The notes under the pieces: generated by a model
What the model was told of the DNA's origin: nothing
The model's input: only the letters and a program-made list of their open reading frames with translations
Database searches by the model: none
Shown here: positions 45,359 to 56,939 of the stretch, piece by piece
Position numbering within the stretch: position 1 is the stretch's first letter
Layout of the letters: each line of letters starts with the position of its first letter
From: Parelaphostrongylus tenuis
Taxonomy: Eukaryota; Nematoda; Chromadorea; Rhabditida; Metastrongylidae
DNA length: 64,000 nucleotides
Assembly: GCA_019055375.1 (NCBI GenBank)
Contig: JAHQIW010000609.1
Coordinates: 26,901-90,900 of the forward strand
Direction: 5' to 3'
Program-made: the position numbers and the translations under genes

Positions 45359-45784
45359 ATGGTAGACATCGAAGAAATACTTGCGGCGATCCTCTCCATT
45401 ATAGCAGTAAACTTAAGTAGTATCAAACGACAGTTGCTTAATCTTCGTGCTCTTCTTGCTCATACAGGCCATCGAGCATCACTAACTCGTGATCTCGACG
45501 ATTTAAGCCTTTCTAAGAACTATTCTATCCACTTGTTATTTGATCGAAATAGGGAAATCGTATTTTACCGTTTTCTTTCGCATGTTCCCTATCAAATAAA
45601 CCGTTTCCAGAAGATCAGTACTTTTTTGGATTCAAACATACTACAACAAGAAAAAAAAATCAAAGCGGTACCTGGACTTGCATTGCTAGATCATTCTTGT
45701 CCTTATCTTTTGGCATCATCAGCATATGTTCTGAGAGAACATTTACATTTGCAAGCACTTGAAGAGCTATTTCCATCTGAATGA
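45359..45784 (+). other. 141-codon open frame, unknown
   Basis: It starts with ATG 25 bp after the previous frame. The sequence begins MVDIEEILAAILSIIAVNLS, with later heptad-like Leu spacing (QLLNLRALLAHTGHRASLTR). The last third corresponds to B' DNA near 57,540-58,430, where the frame is broken by indels and a palindromic insertion. No domain is recognised. It could be a decaying gene or a chance frame. Confidence 0.25.
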
Positions 45785-47699
45785 CTAAAAAAGTATGGCT
45801 CGAATATCGCCCTCTTCGTCTAAGAGGAACAGTAGAGATGGGTTATAAGTCAACTCACTTTTAGGCACAGTAGCGTTCAGCTTCACGTATGGAATGAATC
45901 GTGCCCATTCAGGATTCAGGAGAAGGTGATAATTCTTGAGGTTGCTAAAGAATTCTCGTGCTTTTTCACCCTCTTCCTTGCCTTTTCCTTTCAAATACAA
46001 GCATGTTAAGCCATGGTGATTAAAATCTCACATAGGAGAAGATAAAAATGGCGATTCAATATAGGGTCCAACTATCAAATCCATTGTTAAGGAAAATCGT
46101 ACTACAATGTGAGTATAGTGATCGGTGAATGAAAACACGTGCATGTTAGCCTGTACATGAGAGTTGAGCTTCAAGCTTCGTCTCTTCATTTATTGATAAG
46201 GCATCGGGAACGAAGCTGCGTGAGATCTCTACGGGATCCCCAATATCCACCTGAAGCACATGGCTCCGAGGAAGGTGCTTCCAGATAAGTAGAAGGTGAA
46301 TCAATGTTTATGAATAGACAAGAAGATCAGCTCCACCTCATCAACGTCACTACGCTCTGATGGTCAAAGACTGGCAGATAATGCACGACTTTCGGTCATC
46401 TAGAGAATTTAGATCTAGCGGAATGCCATTATCTTTTGAATAATTTCGAAAACTCGTGAGCCAGCATATTTAGTTTTTCTTTGTGTTTGAAAGTGGACTG
46501 CGTACACTGACTGAACTTTGTGTCGCTATATACACAAAGGCTGTGCGACCGCAGTTTACGATTTTACCAATCTCAAAAACTTTGATTATTTTTGACCAAT
46601 TTCTATCTCATACTAATCAAGCACTTTATTGCCTGCTTCACTGGTTTTATCCCTTCCCTCCTGGTTGTTATCCGAAGACAATTTTGTAAAGTCGCTTTGC
46701 ATTACACGTTTGGTGCTCAGTGGCTCCTACTGGTAGCGACTGATTGGTGTGATAGCAAGAAGTAGATTTACATTGCAAACGCTGAAATTTCTAAGAAACA
46801 AATTATGAAGCATGCATTATGGGACTTTAAACTCCCAAACCTTTCTGACAACCCTTACCTTACAGACTATACAAAGGTGAAAAAATTTTGCCCCAAGTGT
46901 GGTTAATTTGACAGTGGAAGCTCATAAACCAAATTTTATGGTGTCTATCATAGCACAATCGACGTAGCTGTTCTGAAGCAAGTCAAACAGCAGTAAACTT
47001 CGCGTCTACCTTTTTCACAATTTGGATTTTCTCCTTGAGTACAGCTCGAAAACTTTATGAAGGTGAACGAGAATTATCCGAAGTTTCCACCAAATTAGAC
47101 AACCAGATGTTCACACGATGTCATGTGCTTTGAGCTGAAGGCCTGAGACACGACTTACCCGTGCCAAAGGATAGGCAAAAGACATGACCGTTTGGGTTTC
47201 ACATGTCAGGCAAACATCTACTAACAACTAGATATGATACTTTTACATAAAAAATTTTGAGGTATAGTATAATATCAGTGAAGTTGACTATTGTGAGACC
47301 GCGATCAAGAATAATATATTTTGAGAATGTATTCTCTGTTATGAGCACATCTAAAGTGCAACTGTTTTAATTGCACTATATTTACGGCCAATAACAGTGC
47401 TCATAAAGGGCTTACATACATTGCCAGATTATGCTGTAACACTGTTTGAATCATTCGAAAAAAGAGGATTTCATGGAAACCTTCAAAACACTAGAGGGAG
47501 AAGTGTTAATGTTACTGCAGTCTGCTCGAATCACTCGCTGGTCATTGATGTTATATACAGGATTAAGGTGAATTACATGCGAAATTTCATCAATGGAAGT
47601 AATGAGCACTTTGAAGCTTAGCCTATTTTGAGAACTGAGAGAAAAATCACGAATAAGAAGAAAACTGCGACAGTGTTCCATACCTGAGGGCTCATAGTA

Positions 47700-49800
47700 G
47701 CAACAGCATCGTCGTCAAATCGATTCCTTGCCAATGATAGCCTTCAAAACATGTTTGGCGCCATCGTCTATTTGGAGATCATCAAAGAACGCTGAAATAA
47801 GTACTTCATTCTTTGAAATAAGTATAGAGTCTTTAGGGAAATAGTTGTCGTTAGAGTGAAGAGTGTGAAGGTAGTAAGAATTGTAAAATGTACGTTGACA
47901 AAACTTGAATCGCGAAAATTGGAGGCTATGATATAACTCCATTTAAGAGAGGTGTTTACGGCATTGAAAGAATTTTACGATGAGAATAGAAGAAGGAAAC
48001 GAGAAGAAATGTTTGGAAAAAAGTGATGAACGTCCGACTCTCCTAGTGATTGCTAATGTAGCTAGTATAGGTGAAGAGAACTGTATAACCTTCCTATGTT
48101 ACACTATGTGATATAATTAATATGCGGTGCATGTGTGATATAATGTAAGCCGGTCGCATTCAACACGTGTGTTTGATCGAATGCTTTTTCCGACTTAGTG
48201 ATTGTAATGCTAGTAGTTTTCTCAGTCGTATTCTCGGTCACCTGTAACAAGCTGATTCTCACATCTATTTTGACAGAGTGAAAGAAGAGTGTCAGTTTGC
48301 TCCAAACACGAAAAAACTTCAATACGATGTTGACCAAACTATGGTGACATGAGTCACACCTGAACACTTACGAAATTTGTGGAACCTTCGCGACATTACA
48401 AATTACTATTATTCCTCATTTCTTATCTGCTAGAAGGTAGGACTAAGCTCAGCTGAAGGAGAAGCGGAATCAGAAGTTCTGGAAGCGAAAAGTGTGCAAA
48501 AGCATTACATAAAATTTCTTGATAAAATACCTAGCAACTTTGCGATCAGATGTTTCCATCTGCGTTCCATACCGCAAGTAACGTGAAGAGAGGACTTTGA
48601 CAAGAGAATACCATTTCATCAAAATCGTTCTGCGTTATTCCTTAGGAAAAGAGTTGGATACTTATGATAAGATAAGGTGTAAGTGAGAAACAATTACTAA
48701 TGACTATTCAATACCAATTTACTTGCAACCATGTTCTGGGGGCCGATTACGATAAAATATGTGGGAATCAGTATAGATAATGACTTATGTCAGAATTTCT
48801 TCTTTTTTACCTTTTTCTTCCTGACTTCCTCGGAAAAAACTTTCTGATTGCGAGCGGTTGTGAACAATGCTTATTTGCAGAGTCATTTATGTTCATCTTG
48901 TGTTGAAAAAATGCCCTACATTTCCCCTAAACAAGCAATATTTTAGTTAAATATCTCACTTGTTCCTCAGCATACAATATCGATAATTGCAAAAAATTCG
49001 CCAGTGTTGTCAGCATCCACTATTCTCCTCAAATTGTTTCCACATGGCTCCCTTATTACTTATCGCGTCTACCAGTCCACAGGTCTCCCTCATAGACTGT
49101 ACTCTGGTCTGCAGTCGCATGGCCACGTTGCACTTCTATGCGTGACCTATAGGGCATCAGATATTAAGCAAAAGTGGTCACGTACTATCACGACATGCAG
49201 CTGAAAAAAGAGGAACCTCCTGTCTTTGCTGCGTCAATTCGCTCCTCATCTGCCTTCCTTCAGTCTAAACAATCGAAACGTCGCAGCAAATGACTGACAG
49301 TTACACTTGGAGGGTGGTTAGAAATTGCCGCCCGTAAACAAACTCATCTCTTTTCGAAAGGCCATGCGCTGGATATAAAAAGGTGAACACAGCACGAAAT
49401 TCTGGTCTCACTATTCTATCCACTGATGAGCAGCCGATGCGGCATTGCTGGGACGGACGAGTACGGAGAAGATGCTAAAATTCCATTATTTATCAGGCTG
49501 TCTAAATCTTAGCGTACTATGGTAAGGACCTTCACACAATGCGCTTACTACCTACATACGAATCCCCTATAGAGGAACTGAATAATGAAAGCAGGAATGA
49601 TAAGGTGAGACTCATTAGCCTGGCTGAGATGAGAAAACATCATTCTTTTCACGCTGTCTATGACAGCGGAGACATCTGGTGCAAAAATTTGACGTGAAAT
49701 GACGCTCGAAGAACGCCACATTCAGACCGGTGGATCAGAGTAAAAGATGCGCGGCGGGACGTTTCATGAATTTATCATTACAGCGAAAGCTGTCGACGGT
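47700..49800. other. No gene recognised
   Basis: Several short frames with no motif. Nothing is supported apart from ordinary AT-rich DNA. Confidence 0.45.
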
Positions 49801-49813
49801 AACAATTACAGAA

Positions 49814-50283
49814 GCCTTGCAATCATTTTTCAGCCACGCATGTCTGTGGTCTGTTAAAGGAGGGCCGACTTATAGAGCCCGCTACACGTGTTTCGATCTT
49901 GCGATCTCGTCAGTCGGGCAGTGACCCTTTCTCGTCTTTTGCTAATCTCTGTGGGTGCTCAGTCCCCACACTAAGAGTTGGCGATGAGGAACGTTTTACA
50001 CTGGAAACGAAAGTTATGATAGATTGAATATACTAGCCACGAGCAATCGAGTGTGCAACACTCTGTGTTTAGTGAGTTCTTCACTGAACATAGAGTGTAA
50101 AACGTTCGTCGTCGCGAACTCTTAGTGTGGGGACTGGAGCACCCACAGAGATTAGCAAAAGACGAGAAAGGGTAACTGCCTGATTGACGAGATGGCAAGA
50201 TCGAAACACGTGTATCGGGCTCTATAAGACAGTCCTCCTCTAACAGACCACTGACATGCGTGGCTCAGAAATGATTGCAAGGC
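49814..50283. mobile_element. Long-hairpin element, about 470 bp
   Basis: About 185-bp imperfect inverted arms (49,814-49,999 and 50,098-50,283; mirrored positions sum to 100,097) surround a loop of about 100 bp that itself contains GAGTGTGCAACACTC. The ends read GCCTTGCAATCATTTTTCAG and CAGAAATGATTGCAAGGC. The paired minus- and plus-strand open frames (RARYTCFDLAISS on both) are a consequence of the palindrome and not genes. Probably a fold-back transposon. Confidence 0.75.
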
Positions 50284-50659
50284 ATATTGAATTTTGAGCT
50301 GTGTTCTTAGAAAACACTCGACACGAAAGTTATGATTTACTGAATTACAGAAGCCTCCTTTTAAACGGTGGACACTGTAGCCTTCAGCTGGAGAGTGCCA
50401 TAACGAAATAGACCACATGATAGTAAATCGAAAGCCTTTCCTAACCGAAGTTGCTGTTATTCCAAAATTCTACACAGGATTACGTCATGAGCTACATTGC
50501 GCAGTACGCGTACGTCTTTCGTTGAAAATAAAACAGCCGCCAAGAAATAACTTTTGAAAACTACCACAACCCAGTATTATTTTAATAATTAGTCTGCTTT
50601 TGGGAGGATGCTGTTATTAAAATTATCAGCGAAGAATACAATGGGCTTATCAAGCATCT

Positions 50660-51020
50660 TCACGCTAGCGCTACGATAGCTGGGAATGCGAAAGTCACCA
50701 AGAGTCGCTTATTTTCAAGAACACTCGATTGACACACAAATACGCAATTGTGCGCACTGAAAGCCACCAAAAAGTCGAGCAAATTTGCATACGCTGCAGA
50801 AAAGCTATAAAAGAAGATTATCAAGAAAGAAGAGCAGTTATGATCAGAGCTACCAATGATAAAAGAGCTTTTCCAAAGTTCATCGATGATCTGCCAATCA
50901 CAAAACGATGGTGACTGCGCTTCTACGGGCCGACAAAACAGCTTCAACTTTCCTTCTGGAAATGGTTTAATTCTCACAGTTACACTACAAGTTTTGTTCA
51001 TAAATGTCAAGTAGCGTTTT
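50660..51020 (+). mobile_element. Old RTE linker fragment
   Basis: Plus-strand frames read KVTKSRLFSRTL, then CRKAIKEDYQERRAVMIRA, DKRAF, and VTALLRADKTASTFLLEMV. They match, in order, PKVTRKRLSLQTL, CREAIKEDLKEGRAAVMAEA and MIALRYPDGTLTASRRAMEK of the fuller element at 51.6-54.6 kb, which is on the opposite strand. This fragment is heavily diverged and broken, and it contains only the endonuclease-to-RT linker. Confidence 0.65.
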
Positions 51021-51590
51021 TCCTTGACACACAAGAGTTATTTGCTTGGCGAAAGTACGGCTGTGTAGAGAAAATAATCCTAATGCATATACAGGATGAG
51101 AGCGAAACAAAAAATTTCTCCGGACTTCGTAGCAGAAAGTACTCGTTGTATGAAATTAGGGTGAAAAGAAATAAACGTACAGTAAGTCTCTGTTTCACGA
51201 CAGCGTGCCCTCAAAGTGGATAAAGTGTTCGTTGAAGAGATCTTTTTCCACCACATGGAAAATTTCTGGTGAGTCTCATCGACTGCATAACTTACGATTT
51301 CCTCTACATGCTCAGGTGCTATTGGTGCTCAAATAACTCCTACATGCATGTAAGAAATCACTTCACAGTTGTAAACGGAATTTTTTATTGTGAGATTTAA
51401 TAAGCAGAAGATCCCTTTCGACTACCATAAGAACTGTTATAGTACATAGAAGAAAGCGCCGAACCGAAAGGTGGTTTTGCTTTTGCGCACAAATTTAAAC
51501 ATAAACTTATCGAGATGAATCAATAATCATTAAATATAAGAGACACTAATTCCCAACTAGCCCAAAAAAAAGCTGCCCTCTCAATAATCC
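51020..51590. other. No gene recognised
   Basis: AT-rich DNA between two RTE copies. Nothing is supported. Confidence 0.5.
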
Positions 51591-51597
51591 GCAATTC

Positions 51598-54500
51598 GAT
51601 TCACCTGTATCACCTGTTGTCAGGTTGATCGTCGAGTGACTCGAGCGGGTACCAGCAACTCTTCCATTTTTCCCTATCGCGTGCAAGAGTGGCCCAGTGG
51701 GTCCTCCTCGCTCTAGGGATTCACTGAGCATCATATCTTTCTTCTATCGCTTTCGTGAAGAAATCGGACCAACGGGTCAGTGGTCTTCCTTTAGAACGCT
51801 TGAAGTCCCGAGGAATCCAGTCGGTAACGGCTCTCGTCCATCGGTTGTCGTTGAAGCGCATCACGTGTCCGGCCCACCTATTTTCGATATCCTGGCGTGT
51901 AGAACGGCGTCTCTGATTTTCGATCGTTGACGTAGGTCGGAACTTCATATCCTTTCTCTCATTTGCGAGATACGGGATACTTCTAGCATCGACCTTCGAC
52001 TGCGCGTTTGATAACGCCAAGTGATTTTTCGTCCGGCTTACGTAGCGACCAGGTTTCTGCTGCATACGTTAGGGCAGGGATAATTGTCGAGTCGAAAAGG
52101 TGGGCACGGAGTCGAATGTTCTTTGTCCTCTTCACTACATCTTCGATGCTCTTAAACGTTCCCCAAGCCGCTCGTTTCCTCCTGCTCGACTCCAGGGCTA
52201 GGTCGTTCATCATGTTGATTTCACGACCTAGATAGATGTAACTGAAGCATTCGATTGTCGTTCCGTTGAGCGTGTATGGGGCATTAGAAATCCATCCGCT
52301 CCTCATGAACATTGTTTTCGTTAGATTCAGTTGAAGACCAATCTTTCCACAGGCGTTATCGAAATCGGTCAACATTCGTTTCGCTTGGCTGATGTTTGGT
52401 GTTATGAGAACGATATCGTCAGCAAAGCGAAGATGGTTTAATTGTTGACCGTGTATTTTTACTCCCATTTCGTCCCATTCTAATGTTCGCATGACGTTTT
52501 GTAAGGTGGCAGTGAATAGTTTTGGCAAAATTGTATCGCCTTGTCGAACCCCTCTTCTTACGTCAATGGTGATATTGTTGTAGAATTGAGATATTCTGGT
52601 CGTGAAATCTTTATAAAGCTCACGAAGGATCATTATGTACCGAGTAGGGACGCCCTGGTAATCCAGAGCCTCTATAACCGCTTCTGTTTCCACTGCATCA
52701 AAGGCTTTCCTCAGATCGATGAAAGTGAGACAGAGTGGTTGTTTGTACTCTCGTGAGACGTCGATGAGTCTTGTAATCGTGTGGATGTGGTCCATGGTAC
52801 TAAGTCTTTTCCGGAACCCTGCTTGTTCGCATGACTGTCCTTCGTCCAGTGTTTTGTCAATCCTGTTTAGGATGACTCGAGTAAAGAGTTTGTAGACAAC
52901 GGGCAGCAAGCAGATTGGGCGATAATTCCCTATGTCATGAAGGTCTCCCTTTTCAAACAACAATACGGTCTTGCTGATTTTCCATTGAATAGGGACCTTG
53001 CATTCTGACAAGTAGCGAGTGAAGAGCCGAGCCAGGGTGTTGATGAGAACTGGCGGCAGATTCTTCGGGTGTTCTGGTCTACTATTGTCTGGACCAAGTG
53101 TTGTTCTATTCTTCACCGACGATGTAGTATGTCGGATTTTGGATGGGAGGTCCGGTGGAACGACCTGTTCATCCTCTTTCAATTTATATGACGGTAAGAG
53201 GACATGGCTAGCGAAGAGATCCGAGAAGTATTGGTGGATGATTTTCTCCATAGCCCTTCTCGAAGCTGTAAGTGTCCCGTCAGGGTATCGGAGTGCAATC
53301 ATCTTGTTCTTATAATTGGCAAAGCCTCGCTTGGCTTGCGAATGCTCTTCCCAGCTTCTGCAGCTTCTGCCATAACTGCTGCTCGTCCCTCTTTGAGGTC
53401 TTCTTTTATCGCTTCTCTGCAGCGTTTCGCGATTTCGGACGTAAGGTTTCGGATGCCTGTAGCTCATGCGATTCCACGTTGACGTATCAGCTCAAGTGTC
53501 TGTAGAGACAAGCGTTTCCTCGTGACTTTAGGACTCTCGGCTTTCATAGCGCTAACGTTAAGATATTCAACGAGGCAGCTGCATCCTTCGTCGATTTGTC
53601 GACAGCGGTATCTTCCCAAGACACGGCTAATGATTTGAATACATCCTAGTTTATGGCAATTCTGGGGTTTCATTGTCTGAATTTAGCGGCTTCCTCTCCT
53701 TTCATCGGAGAACGGAACGTCGTGCGAATGATGCCATGGTCTGATCCCGTGTGGAACATAGGAAGAACTGCGACATCGCTCAGGGAAAGCCTTCGATTCA
53801 ATTAGATGTGGTCTATCTCGTTATGGTACTCACCATTCGGAGACTCCCACATTCATCGTTGAGAGCAAGGCTTTTGGAACTGTGAGTTACCATGAATGGT
53901 TTGGGTCGCAATGATAAACTCAGATAACCTCTCACCCTGTTCATTCCATTCTAGTCCGTGGGTCCCAATGTGGTGTTCTTAAGAGTTCTTCTAGGTCCAA
54001 TTTTTGCATCAAAATCTCCGACAATGACTTTGAAGAATGTATTATCTTCTCTGAAGAATTTTTCGAGGTCCTTAAAGAACGCTTCGACTTTGCCTTAGTC
54101 ATAGCTTGATGTTGGCACGTAAGCAACGAAGATGGTCAAGGCCGGCATTGAACCACACGTTTTAGCCGTAATCGTCCGATAGGGGATATTAGTTGTTCAA
54201 ATGAATCGATGTTCACGATCAAATTCGAGTTGACGAGGACGCTAACGCCGCCGACACCTCTGCTATTGCATGTTCCAAGAATCTTCTTCGTTGGCATAAA
54301 CAGCGTCAAAAGGACGATTTTCTCGTCTCAGTCACGCCAGTTGTGCCTTACCTTATCGCTCTTGCTTGAATCAATAGATCTTTTATGGCTAATTCGTGAG
54401 CACGTGTTATTGCTCTGTAGGTACAAATCGTCTCTTTGGCTCGTTTCGGTTTTGACAGCCTAGTTTGGCTCCGAGATTTTAGCAGCCTCTCCGTACTCAT

Positions 54501-54640
54501 CCTACCCAGCGCTGCGGTACTGGGGGCTCCTTCAAGGTCAGGGGAATAAGGCTCATATTTATTGCTGTTTCTAGCATTTTGATACTCAACGTATTGCTTG
54601 CTAGACTCTAAACGTAGAGGCTGGGTACCCACGAGTTTCT
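51598..54640 (-). mobile_element. Nearly full-length RTE-clade LINE, frame-broken
   Basis: On the minus strand it begins near 54,640 and shows the start of an apurinic-type endonuclease (SKPKRAKETICTY then AHELAIKDLLIQARAIR). Later come endonuclease pieces at 54,126-53,941 (DLEELLRTPHWDPRTRMEW) and 53,940-53,750 (ERLSEFI, IHGNSQFQKP, WESPNGEYHNEIDHI). These are followed by the linker and the reverse transcriptase (51,983-53,467). The 3' domain continues in a new frame at 52,065-51,721 (RFNDNRWTRAVTDWIP...FFTKAIEERYDAQ), and the copy ends near TCACCTGTATCACCTG. At about 3.0 kb this is close to the usual RTE length. At least four frameshifts mean it cannot encode its own machinery as read here. 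Confidence 0.9.
51983..53467 (-). CDS. Reverse transcriptase domain of the RTE element (494-codon frame)
   Basis: This frame encodes the RNA-directed DNA polymerase that would copy the LINE transcript at the target site. RT motifs in order: FIDLRKAFDAVE (residues 249-260; motif A with catalytic Asp), RQGDTILPKLF (308-318; motif B) and FADD (348-351; motif C catalytic Asp pair). The fingers segment YRPICLLPVVYKLFTRVILN lies near 182-201. Residues 1-44 are in a shifted frame: the family sequence CREAIKEDLKEGRAAVMAEA runs in another frame until about 53,335, so the annotated start is not the protein's real beginning. The frame ends at EGRC, where a further shift at about 51,985 moves the C-terminal domain out of frame. 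The RT core is intact as sequence; the element as a whole is broken. Confidence 0.9.
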   Translation of the reverse strand: MSYRHPKPYVRNRETLQRSDKRRPQRGTSSSYGRSCRSWEEHSQAKRGFANYKNKMIALRYPDGTLTASRRAMEKIIHQYFSDLFASHVLLPSYKLKEDEQVVPPDLPSKIRHTTSSVKNRTTLGPDNSRPEHPKNLPPVLINTLARLFTRYLSECKVPIQWKISKTVLLFEKGDLHDIGNYRPICLLPVVYKLFTRVILNRIDKTLDEGQSCEQAGFRKRLSTMDHIHTITRLIDVSREYKQPLCLTFIDLRKAFDAVETEAVIEALDYQGVPTRYIMILRELYKDFTTRISQFYNNITIDVRRGVRQGDTILPKLFTATLQNVMRTLEWDEMGVKIHGQQLNHLRFADDIVLITPNISQAKRMLTDFDNACGKIGLQLNLTKTMFMRSGWISNAPYTLNGTTIECFSYIYLGREINMMNDLALESSRRKRAAWGTFKSIEDVVKRTKNIRLRAHLFDSTIIPALTYAAETWSLRKPDEKSLGVIKRAVEGRC

Positions 54641-54759
54641 CGCTAGTCTCTCTCGGAGGATTGAGAGAGACTTATTTGTTGAAGGCGACTCAGGATATTG
54701 GCCAATTTGACGCGTGGTGGCAGAGTTTTGTGAAATCGGCGCTGCAGAAGCAGGGTACT

Positions 54760-55020
54760 CCCTTGCAGATTAGTTAGTGTGTTTCCAGAAATCGCTACTT
54801 TTTCCCTATCAACACCCATATTCAAGAAGACGTATCTTTCATTTCTTTATGACGTTTTAGTAGGTTTTCAATAGCTTGAACATCGAGAATTTAAAGAATT
54901 TATCTCATTTTTCAAATGGTTTTTTATAATATTATGCAAAATTAAAGTAAAATTTTCTCTTGCATTTAGGCATCTTTTGCTGAACATCAACTTTCATTTA
55001 GATATTCAGTAACCATTTGA
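54760..55020 (+). repeat. Dispersed repeat R2
   Basis: Related to 22,390-22,790: AACACCCATATTCAAGA, GTTTTCAATAGCTTGAAC. Confidence 0.5.
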
Positions 55021-55391
55021 TAGTACAATTTTCAACGATCTCAGTGATAAACTTGATTTTTGGAGGAGACGTTTCATTGCGCTGTTACAGGTAGAAAATC
55101 ATTGACTTCCAACTTGACGTCTTGCCAATCGTGGAGCGCAATTTACACGTAGCGTGCTTTGCACCTCGAATGTAAAACCCATTATCCTTTTAGCTGTAAC
55201 AACTATTCAGAAGTCTTTCTCAAAAATCAAGCATTTTATTTAAATCGCTAAGATATGCGCCACCGAATGGGTGTGAAAACTTGAGAGAAAAATCGTGTCT
55301 AGCAAAGAAATATTCAAGTGCAAAACACAATTATGTTCCTTTTGTTACAGCTCGCAAAGAGACTTTTTTCAAAAGACAAGCTCGTTTCGTG

Positions 55392-55514
55392 ATTATCTTT
55401 GCTTCAGCAAACACGAGGTTGTTAATACACGTTCATTTTGTGTTATTTTGTTTTGTATTTTTGTACGAAATAAACGTGCATTAACATCTTCGTGTTGGCT
55501 GAAGCAAAGATAAT
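55392..55514. repeat. Hairpin of about 123 bp
   Basis: ATTATCTTTGCTTCAGC at 55,392 pairs with GCTGAAGCAAAGATAAT at 55,498, and imperfect pairing continues inwards over about 50 bp per arm (mirrored positions sum to 110,906). The similar open frames on both strands here arise from the palindrome. Confidence 0.8.
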
Positions 55515-55819
55515 AATGGAATATTTCAACAATGTCAAAGTTAATCGATAGCCGCTCTGGTAACGGTAAGCACATTACTGAATTTCTCGAGATTTAAGCT
55601 ATCGAATGGTTATTGAGCACGGCTTGATGTTAATGTTGCAAGATTCATCCACATACCGGTGGAAGGTATACGCTCTGGACGTGAAAGATAATCTTAAATT
55701 CAGTATAGTAGCGCAATAAAGAGATTTCTTGAATAATCAGAAATAGTGTGCTATCGAAAAATTAAGAAACTTCTTGAGGAAAAGCTTTGTTCATCGAAAA
55801 ATGCATAAGTGTTAGATAA

Positions 55820-56060
55820 CATTTTCTCTTCACTGTTACACCGTAATTCAAGATCTTCAAAAAAATAAAGCACACCTTTTCAATTTTTCAGTCTTTAAGG
55901 TATCAAATAACTACTAGAATGTCTCGAAGAGGGGGAAAAATACGCTTTTTTAATATGGGTGCTGATAGAGGAAGTACCGTATCATACGCAATAATGAATG
56001 CGCGTTCTTCCTACACTTACTCGAACTATAAAATGGAGTTACCTCCATGTAGACTCTATT
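55820..56060 (-). repeat. Dispersed repeat R2, inverted copy
   Basis: TATGGGTGCTGATAGAGG and CGTTCTTCCTACACTTACTC are the reverse complement of strings at 22,500-22,600. Confidence 0.55.
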
Positions 56061-56064
56061 AGAA

Positions 56065-56630
56065 ATGTTTGGTTGTGGAAGATGTGCTCTCAAGCTACAT
56101 TCGAGCACGGAGCTATACAAATGCACAATAGAAGTTGTAAGTTTGTTTATTTTTTTTGCAAGAACGCGGTATTATCGCTGTAAAATGAAGGATTTTAAAA
56201 GAAGTTATTACTCTTTATAAGGAACTTTTGTAAAAGATTCATTCATGATAATTCCTTTTTTTTTGCATCACGATAAGATACCTTTGAGCTATAGAATTTA
56301 TCCACAAGTACCAAAAAACCACCCCTGACGTAAAAGCGGTTGGGCAACATTACAGGCAGAAATGTAAACTTGTTTTCGCTTTTACAGGGCCAAATGGTAA
56401 CCTTTCAAAAACCATTTATATCATCAGAATTCTCGATATTTGGGCTATCTAACTAACTCTAATAAAACTTTGGTAGCGAGAAATATCGAAGCCCCAACCG
56501 AGCAAAGTAAGAAAATTGAGTGTGAAGCATAACTGATTTTTGCTACTGCAATATAATAAGAAGTCCTTTTCTAAAACCGAACAGATCTTTGAAACAGCAG
56601 AGATCTAAGCCTTTGAATGATTGTTTTTCT
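56065..56630. other. No gene recognised
   Basis: AT-rich DNA with R1-like shards (TCGATATTTGGGCTATC) and nothing else supported. Confidence 0.45.
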
Positions 56631-56634
56631 GAGA

Positions 56635-56902
56635 AAAAGCTTTTATACACCGAGAAAGGCTTTGCAACATTTGTGCACCCCACGTGGTACACGTCGTCCC
56701 TTAGGGTTGAAATGCCTCTCGATGGCTTAGTGATCTATCGAGTCAGTGTTGCTGTCCTTCCAGACATGTCTGGTGCAAATTCACCAACCTCGGTAATACG
56801 CAAGGCTTGGTGCGCCTCATGCTCGTGATCAAACCACCGGCCATCGCATGATCAGTTGTGCGCCGCAGTTCACTTCTAATCACTGCGCCACACGCGCTAA
56901 TT
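56635..56902 (-). mobile_element. tRNA-derived SINE, minus strand
   Basis: Minus-strand head GCGCGTGTGGCGCAGTGATT AGAAG (box A) and a box B-like GTGGTTTGATCACGAGC are followed by the body with GAGGTTGGTGAATTTGCACC and AGACATGTCTGGAAGGAC. These match the GGTTGGTGAATTGGTACC and ACTTGTCTGGGAGAATC parts of 21,762-22,052. Confidence 0.75.
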
Positions 56903-56939
56903 ATGAGCGTAATATGAAGGATTTGAAAAGGCAAGTTTT

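Larger units (their letters stand above)
44330..47640 (+). repeat. Block B, first copy of a diverged direct duplication
   Basis: It aligns in order with about 56,940-60,090. Pairs include TTTCATGCATGAGACAGCATTC with a GAGACAGCATTTTCGC region at 57,346; GTCAACTCACTTTTAGGCAC at 45,849 with GTCAGCTCACTTTTAGACAC at 58,502; and GTTTCACATGTCAGGCAAAC with GTTTCACATGTCAAATGAAC. Divergence is clearly higher than between A and A', with many indels. B carries about 0.65 kb (about 44,880-45,550) that B' lacks, and B' carries a 0.7-kb palindromic insertion that B lacks. Confidence 0.8.

Noticed and set aside
49730..50418. Two similar proteins on opposite strands (RARYTCFDLAISS)
   Set aside because: They arise because the DNA is a long hairpin; no start context or family supports a gene.
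50660..51034. 124-codon minus-strand open frame as a gene
   Set aside because: The plus strand carries recognisable RTE linker sequence, so this frame is antisense to a LINE fragment.
55281..55575. Similar open frames on both strands
   Set aside because: Consequence of the hairpin at 55,392-55,514.
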